Shown here in pieces: positions 7,733 to 15,189 of a stretch of 64,000 nucleotides of DNA. The first letter of the stretch is position 1. The number at the start of each line of letters is the position of its first letter. The stretch is from assembly GCA_002742845.1 (NCBI GenBank), contig DLUH01000001.1, forward strand, positions 499,291 through 563,290, read 5' to 3'. Source of the DNA: Sulfurovum sp. UBA12169. GTDB lineage: Bacteria; Campylobacterota; Campylobacteria; Campylobacterales; Sulfurovaceae. A model generated the notes under the pieces. It searched no databases. It had not been told where the DNA came from and saw only the letters and a program-made list of their open reading frames with translations. The translations under genes and the position numbers were made by a program.

Positions 7733-8062
7733 TTAGCATTTTGGTACATGGGCCCCTCCCTCTCCATATTCTCGAGTGAATTCATAGATAGGCTCCCACC
7801 ACGAAGGCTTAATCGTTTTTAGATCTAATTTCGGGCAAATCCTTTTTGCTTCTTCTGGAAATTTCGCTTGCTCGTAAAACTCTTCCCACTCTTCTTGCGT
7901 ATGATATCTGGCGAATTTAATGCCTGAAAATTTACACGCTTTACGTAATTTTTTCTTAAAAAGTTTCTGTCCTTGTTCAATTTTTGACCCAACTTCAGCA
8001 TTGGAAAAAGAGGTCATTCCCACAAGCAATCCTGATGCTAAAAAAAGGTTTAACTTTTTCAT
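7733..8062 (-). CDS. Secreted tri-cysteine protein, paralogue 2
   Basis: Tandem paralogue of the gene at 7293-7607, family not recognised. It has 109 residues with a signal peptide ending near residue 22 (SFSNA). Cysteines at 43, 76 and 109 match those of the paralogue, with exactly 33 residues between the first two in both proteins and the last Cys again at the C-terminus. It differs by a more basic patch before the first Cys (FKKKLRKACKF) and a PSWWEP insertion. Upstream on the same strand are a small cytochrome c and a two-component system. The products may be periplasmic sensors, carriers or redox proteins; nothing in the sequence fixes the function. Confidence 0.75.
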   Translation of the reverse strand: MKKLNLFLASGLLVGMTSFSNAEVGSKIEQGQKLFKKKLRKACKFSGIKFARYHTQEEWEEFYEQAKFPEEAKRICPKLDLKTIKPSWWEPIYEFTREYGEGGAHVPKC

Positions 8063-8119
8063 TCTCTTCTCTTTTTTTTAAGATTTTCCCATTTCTTTTT
8101 TCAAACCAATTGATAATAC

Positions 8120-8455
8120 CTACTTTAGTTTATTAAAAACCTTAAATTTATTCCAATAGATATCTATTGCTTCATCAAGCTCTTTATCACTTAAAGCGCT
8201 TTTTTCCTTGATGCCAAAGTTATCTATAAATAAATCAGGCATGACAGAAATATCTCTGGAAGGATAACGCAGATAATGTTTAAGGGCTGCTTTAAAATTA
8301 TGTTCGCCTCCATATACAAGCAAATAATTCATAAACATTCTTTGCAATGAAGTTGGAAGCGGTGCATGGCATGACACACAGTGGCGCTCATAAGCATCTT
8401 CGGCAATCCCCCATGACATTATCACTATTATTGGAAGTAAAAATTTTTTTACCAT
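8120..8455 (-). CDS. Small periplasmic cytochrome c in a two-component operon
   Basis: A 111-residue monohaem cytochrome: signal peptide over residues 1-18, CVSCH at 26-30 right after it, and a likely distal Met72 in ISVMP. LSDKELDEAI near residue 89 is the usual C-terminal helix of class I cytochromes. Its ATG at 8455 lies 7 bases inside the 3' end of the sensor kinase gene, so it is translationally coupled to the kinase and should be the third gene of the regulator-kinase-cytochrome operon. The electron partner is unknown. Coupling to a sensor suggests either a regulated respiratory component or an accessory sensing protein (inference). Confidence 0.85.
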   Translation of the reverse strand: MVKKFLLPIIVIMSWGIAEDAYERHCVSCHAPLPTSLQRMFMNYLLVYGGEHNFKAALKHYLRYPSRDISVMPDLFIDNFGIKEKSALSDKELDEAIDIYWNKFKVFNKLK

Positions 8456-9636
8456 TTTATGATTATCCTCGTACCTTTTTTTATTTCCGATTCGACTTCA
8501 ATGGAAATATGATATTCATCTAAGATTTTTTTCACGATACTTAGTCCTATGCCAAATCCTCCCTCGCTTTCATTGAAGCGCATATAGCGATCAAACATAA
8601 AAGGAATTTTTTCTTTTTCTATGCCAATGCCGGTATCCCAAACCATCAACATTCCCTCTTTTAGCTCAAAACCGATAGTTCCCCCTCTTTGATTATATTT
8701 AATCGCATTGGAAATAAGATTATCAATCACGCGTGTCAATTTTCTTTTATCAATCACAATTGCTACATCTTCCATATCCATAAGACATTCTAATTTTTTA
8801 GACTGGATCCAAACATTAAAATACTCCACCCTGTCTTCCAGTAATGGCTTAATTTCTACGAGCTCATCTTCATTGCGTCTTTCATGCTCCAACGTTAAAT
8901 AAGTCAAATCCTGATAAAGTGTGGAAACTGTTTTTGCGGCGATATTAATACGGGCCAGTCTCTTTTTATTTTTTTCTGCCATCACGTCCATATCCATCAT
9001 TTCAATATTTGCAAGAATGGCTGAAAGCGGAGCATTAAGCTCATGGGTAGTATCTTTAATAAACCTATCAAGCAATACAATCGAATCACGCATAGGCTTC
9101 AAAAACAACTTAGCAAGATAAAAGCCAAAAAGCATAAAAAAGATAAATATAGCCGATCCATACCCAAAAATACGTTTCCATATTTCCGTTCTCCATCCCG
9201 TATCATCATCAATTTCAATAACCAAATATCTTGCACCCAAATAATAATTGTCTAATGTTTCAATAAAATGAATCATATTGCCTGCAATATAGATTTCTCT
9301 ATCAAAATTGATATTTTTTTCTTCAATCAAAGAAAAAATCTTTACGAATTCATTATCATATATGGCAGATCTAAAACGGGGGTCGCGCGGATAGGTTGTC
9401 CTCTCGTCAAAAAAATGATGCAGGACTTTCAATCTTTTGGTTTGGATGTAAGCATATTTTGAAAGTATTGCCCTTTCTTGTGCAAGCATAAGTTTTTCTT
9501 GGCTTTGATAGTAAAAAACAGAAAGAAGCGTGATCATCAATATAACCATTGCCATATAAAGTACTAAAAATCGAAATAAAGATTTTTTTTCACTTTTCAG
9601 CAATGAACTTGTACCCTTGTTTTTTAACACTAACAA
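8449..9636 (-). CDS. Sensor histidine kinase (OmpR-partner type)
   Basis: Inner-membrane sensor kinase. TM1 spans about residues 22-42 and TM2 about 156-178, with a periplasmic domain of about 110 residues between them that has no recognisable fold. The phospho-acceptor is His198 in KDTTHELNAPL. The ATPase domain shows the N box near Asn310 (NLISNAIKYN), DTGIG at 334-338 and GFGIGL at 360-365. The HAMP linker is minimal or absent. The start is TTG at 9636 with AAGGA five bases upstream. It lies 47 bases inside the regulator gene, so the two are coupled. A cytochrome c gene overlaps the other end. The signal sensed is unknown. Confidence 0.9.
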   Translation of the reverse strand: MLVLKNKGTSSLLKSEKKSLFRFLVLYMAMVILMITLLSVFYYQSQEKLMLAQERAILSKYAYIQTKRLKVLHHFFDERTTYPRDPRFRSAIYDNEFVKIFSLIEEKNINFDREIYIAGNMIHFIETLDNYYLGARYLVIEIDDDTGWRTEIWKRIFGYGSAIFIFFMLFGFYLAKLFLKPMRDSIVLLDRFIKDTTHELNAPLSAILANIEMMDMDVMAEKNKKRLARINIAAKTVSTLYQDLTYLTLEHERRNEDELVEIKPLLEDRVEYFNVWIQSKKLECLMDMEDVAIVIDKRKLTRVIDNLISNAIKYNQRGGTIGFELKEGMLMVWDTGIGIEKEKIPFMFDRYMRFNESEGGFGIGLSIVKKILDEYHISIEVESEIKKGTRIIIKW

Positions 9637-10267
9637 TTCTGTCCTTGCCTATTATTTTTCGTAAATTCTTGATATACGTACGCAATGCCGTATCACTGGG
9701 CTCTTCATCAAAATTCCATAAATACTCATAAATGCGCTCATGTACAATCACCTCGTTTTCATGCTTCATAAAAAGTTTTAAAAGTTTCGATTCTTTATTG
9801 CCCAATCCGACTGCTTTACCGTCAATGATTAACTCATTATTCTTAATATTATAGGCAATTTCTTTAGAAATAGGCATCAATTCACTCGATGCGTGAAAAA
9901 AACTTCTTTTAAGGAGGGTGTCGACTCGTATTTTCAGCTCTTTAAGCGCAAACGGTTTTCGGATATAGTCGTCGCATCCGCTTCCAAATCCTTTTTCTAA
10001 ATCATCTACGGAGTTCATAGAGGTAATATAAATAGCTGGTGCCGTCACTCCGTTTTCTCGAGCTTCTCTCAAAAGCTCAAAGCCATTTATTTTTGGGATA
10101 TTGACATCCAAAAGCAAGAGATCATAAGGACTCTCATACAATTTTTCCTGAGCTTCATGTCCGTCATGCACAGAAATTACTTCATAGCCTTCCTCTTCAA
10201 GAAACTCAGCGATAGTCTCATTGAGATTGGCATCATCTTCCACTACTAATATTTTTGCTTTATCCAT
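9590..10267 (-). CDS. OmpR/PhoB-family response regulator
   Basis: Cytosolic transcription regulator paired with the kinase downstream. The receiver domain (residues 1-115) has the acidic pocket Asp11/Asp12, phospho-acceptor Asp54 in LLLDVNIP, Thr82 and Lys104 in IRKPF. A winged-helix DNA-binding domain fills 130-225, ending with the family-typical VKKQGYKFI. The ATG is at 10267. It is first in the regulator-kinase-cytochrome c operon. Plausible targets are its own operon and the adjacent tri-cysteine and cytochrome genes, but no operator can be assigned from the sequence. Confidence 0.92.
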   Translation of the reverse strand: MDKAKILVVEDDANLNETIAEFLEEEGYEVISVHDGHEAQEKLYESPYDLLLLDVNIPKINGFELLREARENGVTAPAIYITSMNSVDDLEKGFGSGCDDYIRKPFALKELKIRVDTLLKRSFFHASSELMPISKEIAYNIKNNELIIDGKAVGLGNKESKLLKLFMKHENEVIVHERIYEYLWNFDEEPSDTALRTYIKNLRKIIGKDRIVSVKKQGYKFIAEK

Positions 10268-10357
10268 CTAATTTTCTTTCTAATTTATGCTCAAAAATTG
10301 AACAAAGTCCAATTTTAGCTTTTGATTTTATTTCTGCAAGATTTTTATAAGATACAT

Positions 10358-10789
10358 TTATGCTATATATTGTTTCACCCAGCTTTGCAATCTGCTTGCA
10401 CTCAAAGCTCCGCTAAGTCTTTCGATTTCTTTGCCGTCTTTAAATAGAATCAATGTGGGAATACTTCGGATACCAAAACGTGCCCCCAGCTGCGCCTCCT
10501 CTTCGGTATTAACCTTTAGAAACTGTGCCTTCAATGGCATATTAAGCGCAGCTTCTTCAAATGCCGGAGCCATCTGACGGCACGGCCCGCACCACGGCGC
10601 CCAAAAGTCTACAACCAGGGGGGTATCGGAATTGACTAAAAACATCTCAAACTTTGCCGTATCTACTTCAACAGGCTTATTGTTAAGTAAAGAATTTTTA
10701 CAATGACCGCAGTTAGCTTTGGTGTAGCCCTGTTTTTTGGGAACGCGGTTCACTTTAAGACAATGGGGACATACTACATTTACGTTCAT
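10358..10789 (-). CDS. trxC: Thioredoxin 2 with N-terminal zinc ribbon
   Basis: Cytosolic disulfide reductase. An N-terminal zinc ribbon is visible as Cys7/Cys10 (CPHC) and Cys27/Cys30 (CGHC), the hallmark of TrxC over TrxA. The thioredoxin domain follows with the redox motif WCGPC at 66-70 and the cis-proline IPTLILF near 117-123. It has 143 residues, as usual. The ATG at 10789 has AAGGAAGAG upstream. It sits between the two-component operon and the acylphosphatase operon, all on the minus strand, with 82 bases separating it from the latter. Confidence 0.93.
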   Translation of the reverse strand: MNVNVVCPHCLKVNRVPKKQGYTKANCGHCKNSLLNNKPVEVDTAKFEMFLVNSDTPLVVDFWAPWCGPCRQMAPAFEEAALNMPLKAQFLKVNTEEEAQLGARFGIRSIPTLILFKDGKEIERLSGALSASRLQSWVKQYIA

Positions 10790-10871
10790 CTGTATCTCTT
10801 CCTTTTAAAAATGGAGTTAAGTTTCAAAGGTATTATAGCAAAGATAGCAAATACATATTTCCTGATGACAT

Positions 10872-11072
10872 TCATCTGTTCTTCAGAGGATGATCGCTCC
10901 GATTCTTCACTTTTTTCTGCTGATCTTCGGAGATATTTGGCTGAGTGGAAGTTACCTGATTGTAGATAACGCACCCCTTGCACCCCGGATCACATTCATG
11001 AGAAAGTTTCATGCACCAGTTATCCCGGTCTTGATACCTGCCCATATATTGACATCCCCATCCGCTGCTCAT
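10872..11072 (-). CDS. Small Cys-rich cytosolic protein
   Basis: A 66-residue protein without a signal peptide or TM segment; family not recognised. The first 36 residues hold five cysteines (7, 20, 27, 31, 34) in an aromatic context: WGCQY, NWCMKL, HECDPGCKGC. The tail is polar and probably disordered. Its ATG is one base beyond the acylphosphatase stop, with ATAAGG in front, so it is coupled to that gene and very likely real. The CxxxCxxC cluster could bind zinc or an iron-sulfur cluster; this is inference. Confidence 0.65.
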   Translation of the reverse strand: MSSGWGCQYMGRYQDRDNWCMKLSHECDPGCKGCVIYNQVTSTQPNISEDQQKKVKNRSDHPLKNR

Positions 11073-11073
11073 A

Positions 11074-11349
11074 TCAATACCTTATCTCAAAACCGTCGGT
11101 AGTAAAATCGGCATCTTGAATGACTTGATAGGTAATTTTCTTTACCTTGCTTGCAGGAGAGCCTTCTTTAAGTATCTTCATCACCGTATCAAAATCCTCA
11201 TCAAAAACCACAGCCACAACCTCAACCGTGCCGTCTTCAAGATTCTTTATATACCCTTGAAACTGCTTTTTCATCATGGATTGAGAAACAAATTTTCGGT
11301 AAAATACACCTTGCACTTCACCGGCCACAAGAAATTTATATCTTTGCAT
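11074..11349 (-). CDS. acyP: Acylphosphatase
   Basis: Small cytosolic enzyme that hydrolyses acyl phosphates such as acetyl phosphate or 1,3-bisphosphoglycerate. The 91-residue ferredoxin-like fold keeps both catalytic residues: Arg18 in GVFYRKF and Asn36 in GYIKNLEDGTVEV. The ATG is 14 bases inside the end of the TerB-like gene and its stop is one base from the Cys-rich gene, making a tight three-gene operon. Confidence 0.92.
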   Translation of the reverse strand: MQRYKFLVAGEVQGVFYRKFVSQSMMKKQFQGYIKNLEDGTVEVVAVVFDEDFDTVMKILKEGSPASKVKKITYQVIQDADFTTDGFEIRY

Positions 11350-11791
11350 TATCTTTTTTTCCGTACTCTTCTTTTAAATCTTCCAAAAACTCCAAAATGC
11401 GTTCCTGAAAAAGATAATTTTCTTCATCATCCGCTGCGCACTCGTGCAGCTCTTTTAAGAGCTCCAAATCTATCTTTTGAACGAAACGTCTTACCTCTTT
11501 TGTTTCTTTTGCCACCTGCCAAACAAGATGGTCAAAATCCAATCCGTTCCTTGTTATTATCTTATTATGATATTCCATAACCGTATCAACAAGCAATTCT
11601 GCCCTCTGTGTATCTTCGTTATATATCCTGCAGGCGATCTCTTTGAGCTTTTGTTTTTCGCATTCATCAATTGCGCCATCAGAAGAAACCATCAATGTAA
11701 GAATTTTAGCCCTATACTCCATAGAACTATGATGATAAACCAGAAACTCTCTAAACATTTTCAAAATATTTCGTTTTATGATTTTAAACAC
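11336..11791 (-). CDS. TerB-like alpha-helical protein
   Basis: About 151 residues, all-helical by composition, without signal peptide or TM segment. The stretch ILTLMVSSDGAIDECEKQKLKEIA resembles the acidic helix-loop segment that opens TerB/TerB-like domains; the match is by eye and the function is unknown. I choose the GTG at 11791, because AGGA lies 6 bases upstream; an adjacent TTG at 11794 is too close to it. The C-terminal third is rich in Glu (ECAADDEENY, EFLEDLKEEYGKK). It heads the operon with acylphosphatase and the Cys-rich mini-protein and is divergent from the membrane protein at 11889. Confidence 0.7.
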   Translation of the reverse strand: MFKIIKRNILKMFREFLVYHHSSMEYRAKILTLMVSSDGAIDECEKQKLKEIACRIYNEDTQRAELLVDTVMEYHNKIITRNGLDFDHLVWQVAKETKEVRRFVQKIDLELLKELHECAADDEENYLFQERILEFLEDLKEEYGKKDNAKI

Positions 11792-11888
11792 CAAATTTCC
11801 TACAAAAAATACTTAAGAATGGAACCTTAATATTATTTTAACAAAATAATACTATAGTTCTGCTATTCTTCACTATATTAGAGTTTTC

Positions 11889-12638
11889 ATGGAAAATATT
11901 GATTTATTCATCATTCTAGCTACAGCTTTTTTAGGAAGCGTTGGTCATTGTATCGGCATGTGCGGGGGCATAGTTGTTGCTTACAGCTCAAGTAAAATAG
12001 ATCCCAAAACTTCATGGATGCAGCAAACCGCCTCTCATCTTTCTTACAACTTCGGTCGTGTTGCAACCTATACTGTGCTGGGAGCCTTTTTTGGTCTCTT
12101 GGGAAAAGCAATTGCTTTTACTCCCGCAACCAAAGGGATACTTTTTTTGCTTACAGGAGTACTGATGATACTTGCAGGACTTTCTCTGGTAGGCAATCTT
12201 AAGTTTTTACTCTCTGCGGAATGGTCTATCTCAAAAAACGGTTGGTTTCAAAAAGCATTTAGATCTCTCATCTCAAGCAAAACCTATGCAAGTTTCTTTT
12301 TGCTTGGAGTATTAAATGGCATGATTCCTTGTGGGCTAGTCTACTCTTTTGCCATCTTTGCAGCAAGCACAGCCTCTCCTTTATGGGGTGCTGTTGTTAT
12401 GGCAACTTTTGGTTTGGCTACCATACCTGCTCTTTTTTTTCTGGGTACTATGACCAAATTTTTACAAAAAGGTTCCTTGCGGGGAACAATGATAAAGCTT
12501 GCAGCTCTCTTGGTTGTCGGCTATGGATTTTTTACTATCTACAAAGGGTATAAATTCATAGCTTCCCCTGAACAGATGCAACAAAAAATAAAAAAGATGC
12601 AACAAAATAGCATCAAAGAAATACTTGAACATCCATGA
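11889..12638 (+). CDS. UreH/SafE-type membrane protein with GHCxGMCGG motif
   Basis: Polytopic inner-membrane protein of the sulfite exporter TauE/SafE-UreH group, about six TM segments in 249 residues. The N-terminal motif GHCIGMCGG at 19-27 and a second proline-cysteine pair MIPCG at 145-149 in the matching half place it among the DsbD-like/metal-handling members often found near cytochrome oxidase assembly genes. In these proteins the motif is thought to bind copper or to pass electrons; which applies here cannot be told. The basic C-terminal tail QMQQKIKKMQQ is cytosolic. It is divergent from the TerB-like operon. Confidence 0.8.
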   Translation: MENIDLFIILATAFLGSVGHCIGMCGGIVVAYSSSKIDPKTSWMQQTASHLSYNFGRVATYTVLGAFFGLLGKAIAFTPATKGILFLLTGVLMILAGLSLVGNLKFLLSAEWSISKNGWFQKAFRSLISSKTYASFFLLGVLNGMIPCGLVYSFAIFAASTASPLWGAVVMATFGLATIPALFFLGTMTKFLQKGSLRGTMIKLAALLVVGYGFFTIYKGYKFIASPEQMQQKIKKMQQNSIKEILEHP

Positions 12639-12648
12639 AACAAAAACC

Positions 12649-12669
12649 GCAAGAGTCTTTTCTCTTTGC
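12649..12669 (+). terminator. Possible weak terminator after the UreH-type gene
   Basis: GCAAGAG (12649-12655) pairs with CTCTTTGC (12662-12669) with one bulged T and a 6-base loop, and outer AAAAACC/GGTTTTT arms could extend it. It sits 11 bases after the stop and before truD. There is no clean T run directly after the stem. Confidence 0.35.
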
Positions 12670-12704
12670 ATGTTTTATGAGAGGTTTTTAGGTATACTTC
12701 GTCT

Positions 12705-13787
12705 ATGAAAACATATGCCTACCCCCACGATCCGATATCTTTTGATTTCAAGCAGACTATTGAACGTTTTTTTGTTGAAGAAATACCCCTTTATGCTTTT
12801 ACCGGTTCAGGAAACTATCTTGTACTAAAAATAAAAAAAACCGACATGAGCACATGGAAGCTCATCACTGTTTTGGCCAAGGCAACAGGACTCAAAGAGC
12901 AAGATATAGGTTATGCAGGACTTAAAGACAAAAGCGCAACAACCATCCAGTATATCTCATTGCCAAAGCAGTATGAACGAGAACTGAAAAAAAATCTTAC
13001 TACTGAAAAAATAGAAATTTTAGAAAAAACCTTCAACAAAGCTCCGCTTAAAATAGGACACCTTAAAGGCAATCGTTTTTCTATTGTGCTGCACCACGTC
13101 AATGAAAAAAATGCATCCCTTTTTAACAAAACAGCCCAAAAAATGCAAACAGACGGCATTCCCAACTACTTTGGCTACCAACGCTTCGGAGAGGACAGCA
13201 AAAGCTATCTTCAAGGCAAAGAAATTGCCCATAGCGGGAAAAAACTCAAAGGATCCAGAGAGAAACTTCTCGTCTCTGCCTACCAAAGCCATCTTTTTAA
13301 CGAATGGCTGCATTCGCGCATCAAACTCTCTTCTGTTCTTTTCAAAGAAGATGCTCAATCTGCTGCAAAAAAATTGAGATACCCTTTAGAGCTTGTCAAA
13401 GAACTTCAAAAACAGCCGCAATTTTTTAAACTTTTTTTAGGGGATGTAATTATGGCCTATCCTTATGGAAAACCGAACTTTATAAAAGATATGATACAAA
13501 GTGCGCAAGCCTTCAAAGAAGGCAAACTTTCTCCTACCGGACTGCTCTGCGGCGCCAATGCCTTAAGAGCGCAAAGCGACGCCTGCCATCTAGAAGAACC
13601 CTATGACGATACGGAGATGGGAAGCCTCAAAGGGGATAGAAGATATGCATGGATATGGCCGCAAGATGTAAAAACACTCTATGACAAAGAGGCTCAGAAA
13701 CTTACTGTAGACTTTTATCTCCCCAAGGGATCTTATGCAACTACGTTTTTAGAAGAAATAGGAAAATTTTCTTTAAAGGAAAAATAA
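12705..13787 (+). CDS. truD: tRNA pseudouridine(13) synthase TruD
   Basis: Isomerises U13 in tRNA-Glu to pseudouridine; cytosolic. The TruD signature GYAGLKDKSATT is at 69-80 with catalytic Asp75, and NYFGYQRFGEDSKSY is near 155. The TRUD insertion domain lies in the second half (SAYQSHLFNEWLHSR, then LCGANALRAQSDA). The length of 360 residues matches the family. The ATG at 12705 has only a weak AGG 12 bases upstream. It converges on the RNA helicase at 13807 with 19 bases between stops. Confidence 0.94.
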   Translation: MKTYAYPHDPISFDFKQTIERFFVEEIPLYAFTGSGNYLVLKIKKTDMSTWKLITVLAKATGLKEQDIGYAGLKDKSATTIQYISLPKQYERELKKNLTTEKIEILEKTFNKAPLKIGHLKGNRFSIVLHHVNEKNASLFNKTAQKMQTDGIPNYFGYQRFGEDSKSYLQGKEIAHSGKKLKGSREKLLVSAYQSHLFNEWLHSRIKLSSVLFKEDAQSAAKKLRYPLELVKELQKQPQFFKLFLGDVIMAYPYGKPNFIKDMIQSAQAFKEGKLSPTGLLCGANALRAQSDACHLEEPYDDTEMGSLKGDRRYAWIWPQDVKTLYDKEAQKLTVDFYLPKGSYATTFLEEIGKFSLKEK

Positions 13788-13806
13788 AGAGGAACTTTTC
13801 TTTCAC

Positions 13807-15132
13807 TTATGAGCGTTTGGGTTTTCCTTGTTTTCTATTCTCTTCTTTTGATTTTGAAATTTCAAATTTAGCATATCCGTCACGCTTGGTGGTTTTTCTT
13901 TTCTTGGTTGAGTTGTCTTGTTTTTTCTTTTTCCCAAAAGCACCATCTACTTTTTTCTTTTTGTCTTCTGTGTTTCTTGCTCCTTTTTGTTCTTTAAGCA
14001 CATGCGGTGCATATCCTTCAAGTTTTTCTTGAGCAATAGCTTTTCCCATCATGCGCTCAACATCCCTGAGTGCAACCATCTCCTTTTCATTAACAAGAGT
14101 AATAGCCAAACCGCTTTTCCCTGCTCTTCCGGTGCGGCCGATACGATGAATGTAGTCCTGCACAATATGAGGAAGGTCATAGTTGATAACCACTTCAAGA
14201 GCAGGAATATCCAGTCCCCTAGCAGCGATATCGGTTGCCACAAGCACCCTGGCTTTCCCCTCCTTGAAATCACTCAATGCCCTGCTTCTTACACCAGAAG
14301 TTTTGTCTCCATGAATGCATACGGCATAAAGACCGCTTTCGTTAAGTTCTTTTTCTACCGTGTCCGCTATCTCTTTTTTACGCACAAAAACCAACACTTG
14401 CTTATAGTTTCGCGAGCCGATAAGGTAAGAAAGCAACTCAAGTTTTTTTTCACTTTCTACAGGATATACAATTTGTTTGACTTGTGCAGCACCCGCTCCC
14501 ATGCTGTCAACCTCTATTAGTTTGGGTCTATAGAGCATTTGATCGGAGAGTCTTTTAAGCGATCCCGAGAGTGTTGCAGAGATAAGAATATTTTGACGTC
14601 TTTGCGGAAGCAGGGAGAGTATCTGCGTTATTTCATGCAAAAACCCCATATCCAAAATTGTATCAGCCTCGTCCAGCACCAAATATTCAATACTCTCAAG
14701 CGAAATGTTTTTTTGACCCAGATGTTCAAGCAAACGCCCGCTTGTAGCTACAACAATGTCGCAGCCGGCCTTGAGTCTATTGGCTTGGGTTTGCAAATTG
14801 GCCCCTCCGAAAAGCACGGCACTTTTAAGAGGAAGATATTTTGCATAGGTTGCTACCTGTTCTTGAACCTGCTTTGCAAGTTCACGCGTTGGCACCAAGA
14901 TGAGTGCTTTGGGGTAATGTTTGCCTGTTTCAAAATTTAAGAAGAGTGATTGAAGAATAGGGAGGACAAAACCTGCTGTTTTTCCTGTGCCCGTTTGTGC
15001 TCCGGCCAAAATATCGCGGCGCGTAAAAATGGCCGGAATAAGTGCTTTTTGTATGGCTGTCGCCTCTTGGTAACCCTTGTCTTGCAAGGCGTGAAAGATT
15101 TCATCAGATAATCCTAAAGTAGCAAATGACAT
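13807..15132 (-). CDS. DEAD-box RNA helicase, RhlE-like
   Basis: ATP-dependent RNA helicase of the RhlE/SrmB type. The Q motif is ATAIQ at 24-28, the Walker A AQTGTGKT at 45-52, PTRELA near 81-86, DEAD at 154-157 and SAT at 185-187; the C-terminal lobe ends with HRIGRTGRAG near 330. A basic, low-complexity tail from about 385 to 441, rich in Lys (KKKKVDGAFGKKKKQ), is the usual RNA-tethering extension. Likely roles are ribosome assembly or RNA turnover. A second helicase of the DeaD type lies at 23419. Confidence 0.92.
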   Translation of the reverse strand: MSFATLGLSDEIFHALQDKGYQEATAIQKALIPAIFTRRDILAGAQTGTGKTAGFVLPILQSLFLNFETGKHYPKALILVPTRELAKQVQEQVATYAKYLPLKSAVLFGGANLQTQANRLKAGCDIVVATSGRLLEHLGQKNISLESIEYLVLDEADTILDMGFLHEITQILSLLPQRRQNILISATLSGSLKRLSDQMLYRPKLIEVDSMGAGAAQVKQIVYPVESEKKLELLSYLIGSRNYKQVLVFVRKKEIADTVEKELNESGLYAVCIHGDKTSGVRSRALSDFKEGKARVLVATDIAARGLDIPALEVVINYDLPHIVQDYIHRIGRTGRAGKSGLAITLVNEKEMVALRDVERMMGKAIAQEKLEGYAPHVLKEQKGARNTEDKKKKVDGAFGKKKKQDNSTKKRKTTKRDGYAKFEISKSKEENRKQGKPKRS

Positions 15133-15189
15133 AATAACTCTTTTCGTATTTAAGTATCGTAATTATAGCCGGATATATGGCATCCGTCT

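Noticed and set aside
7293-8062. Calling the tri-cysteine proteins cytochromes c
   Set aside because: Neither has CxxCH or another recognised haem attachment motif.
10786-10983. 65-codon minus-strand frame overlapping the Cys-rich gene and trxC start
   Set aside because: It is a different frame through the Cys-rich gene and spacer, with low-complexity Ser/Glu/Lys sequence and no ribosome site.
13918-14520. 200-codon plus-strand frame opposite the RhlE-like helicase
   Set aside because: Long only because the helicase codon use leaves few stops on the other strand; composition is Phe/Ser-rich and non-proteinlike.
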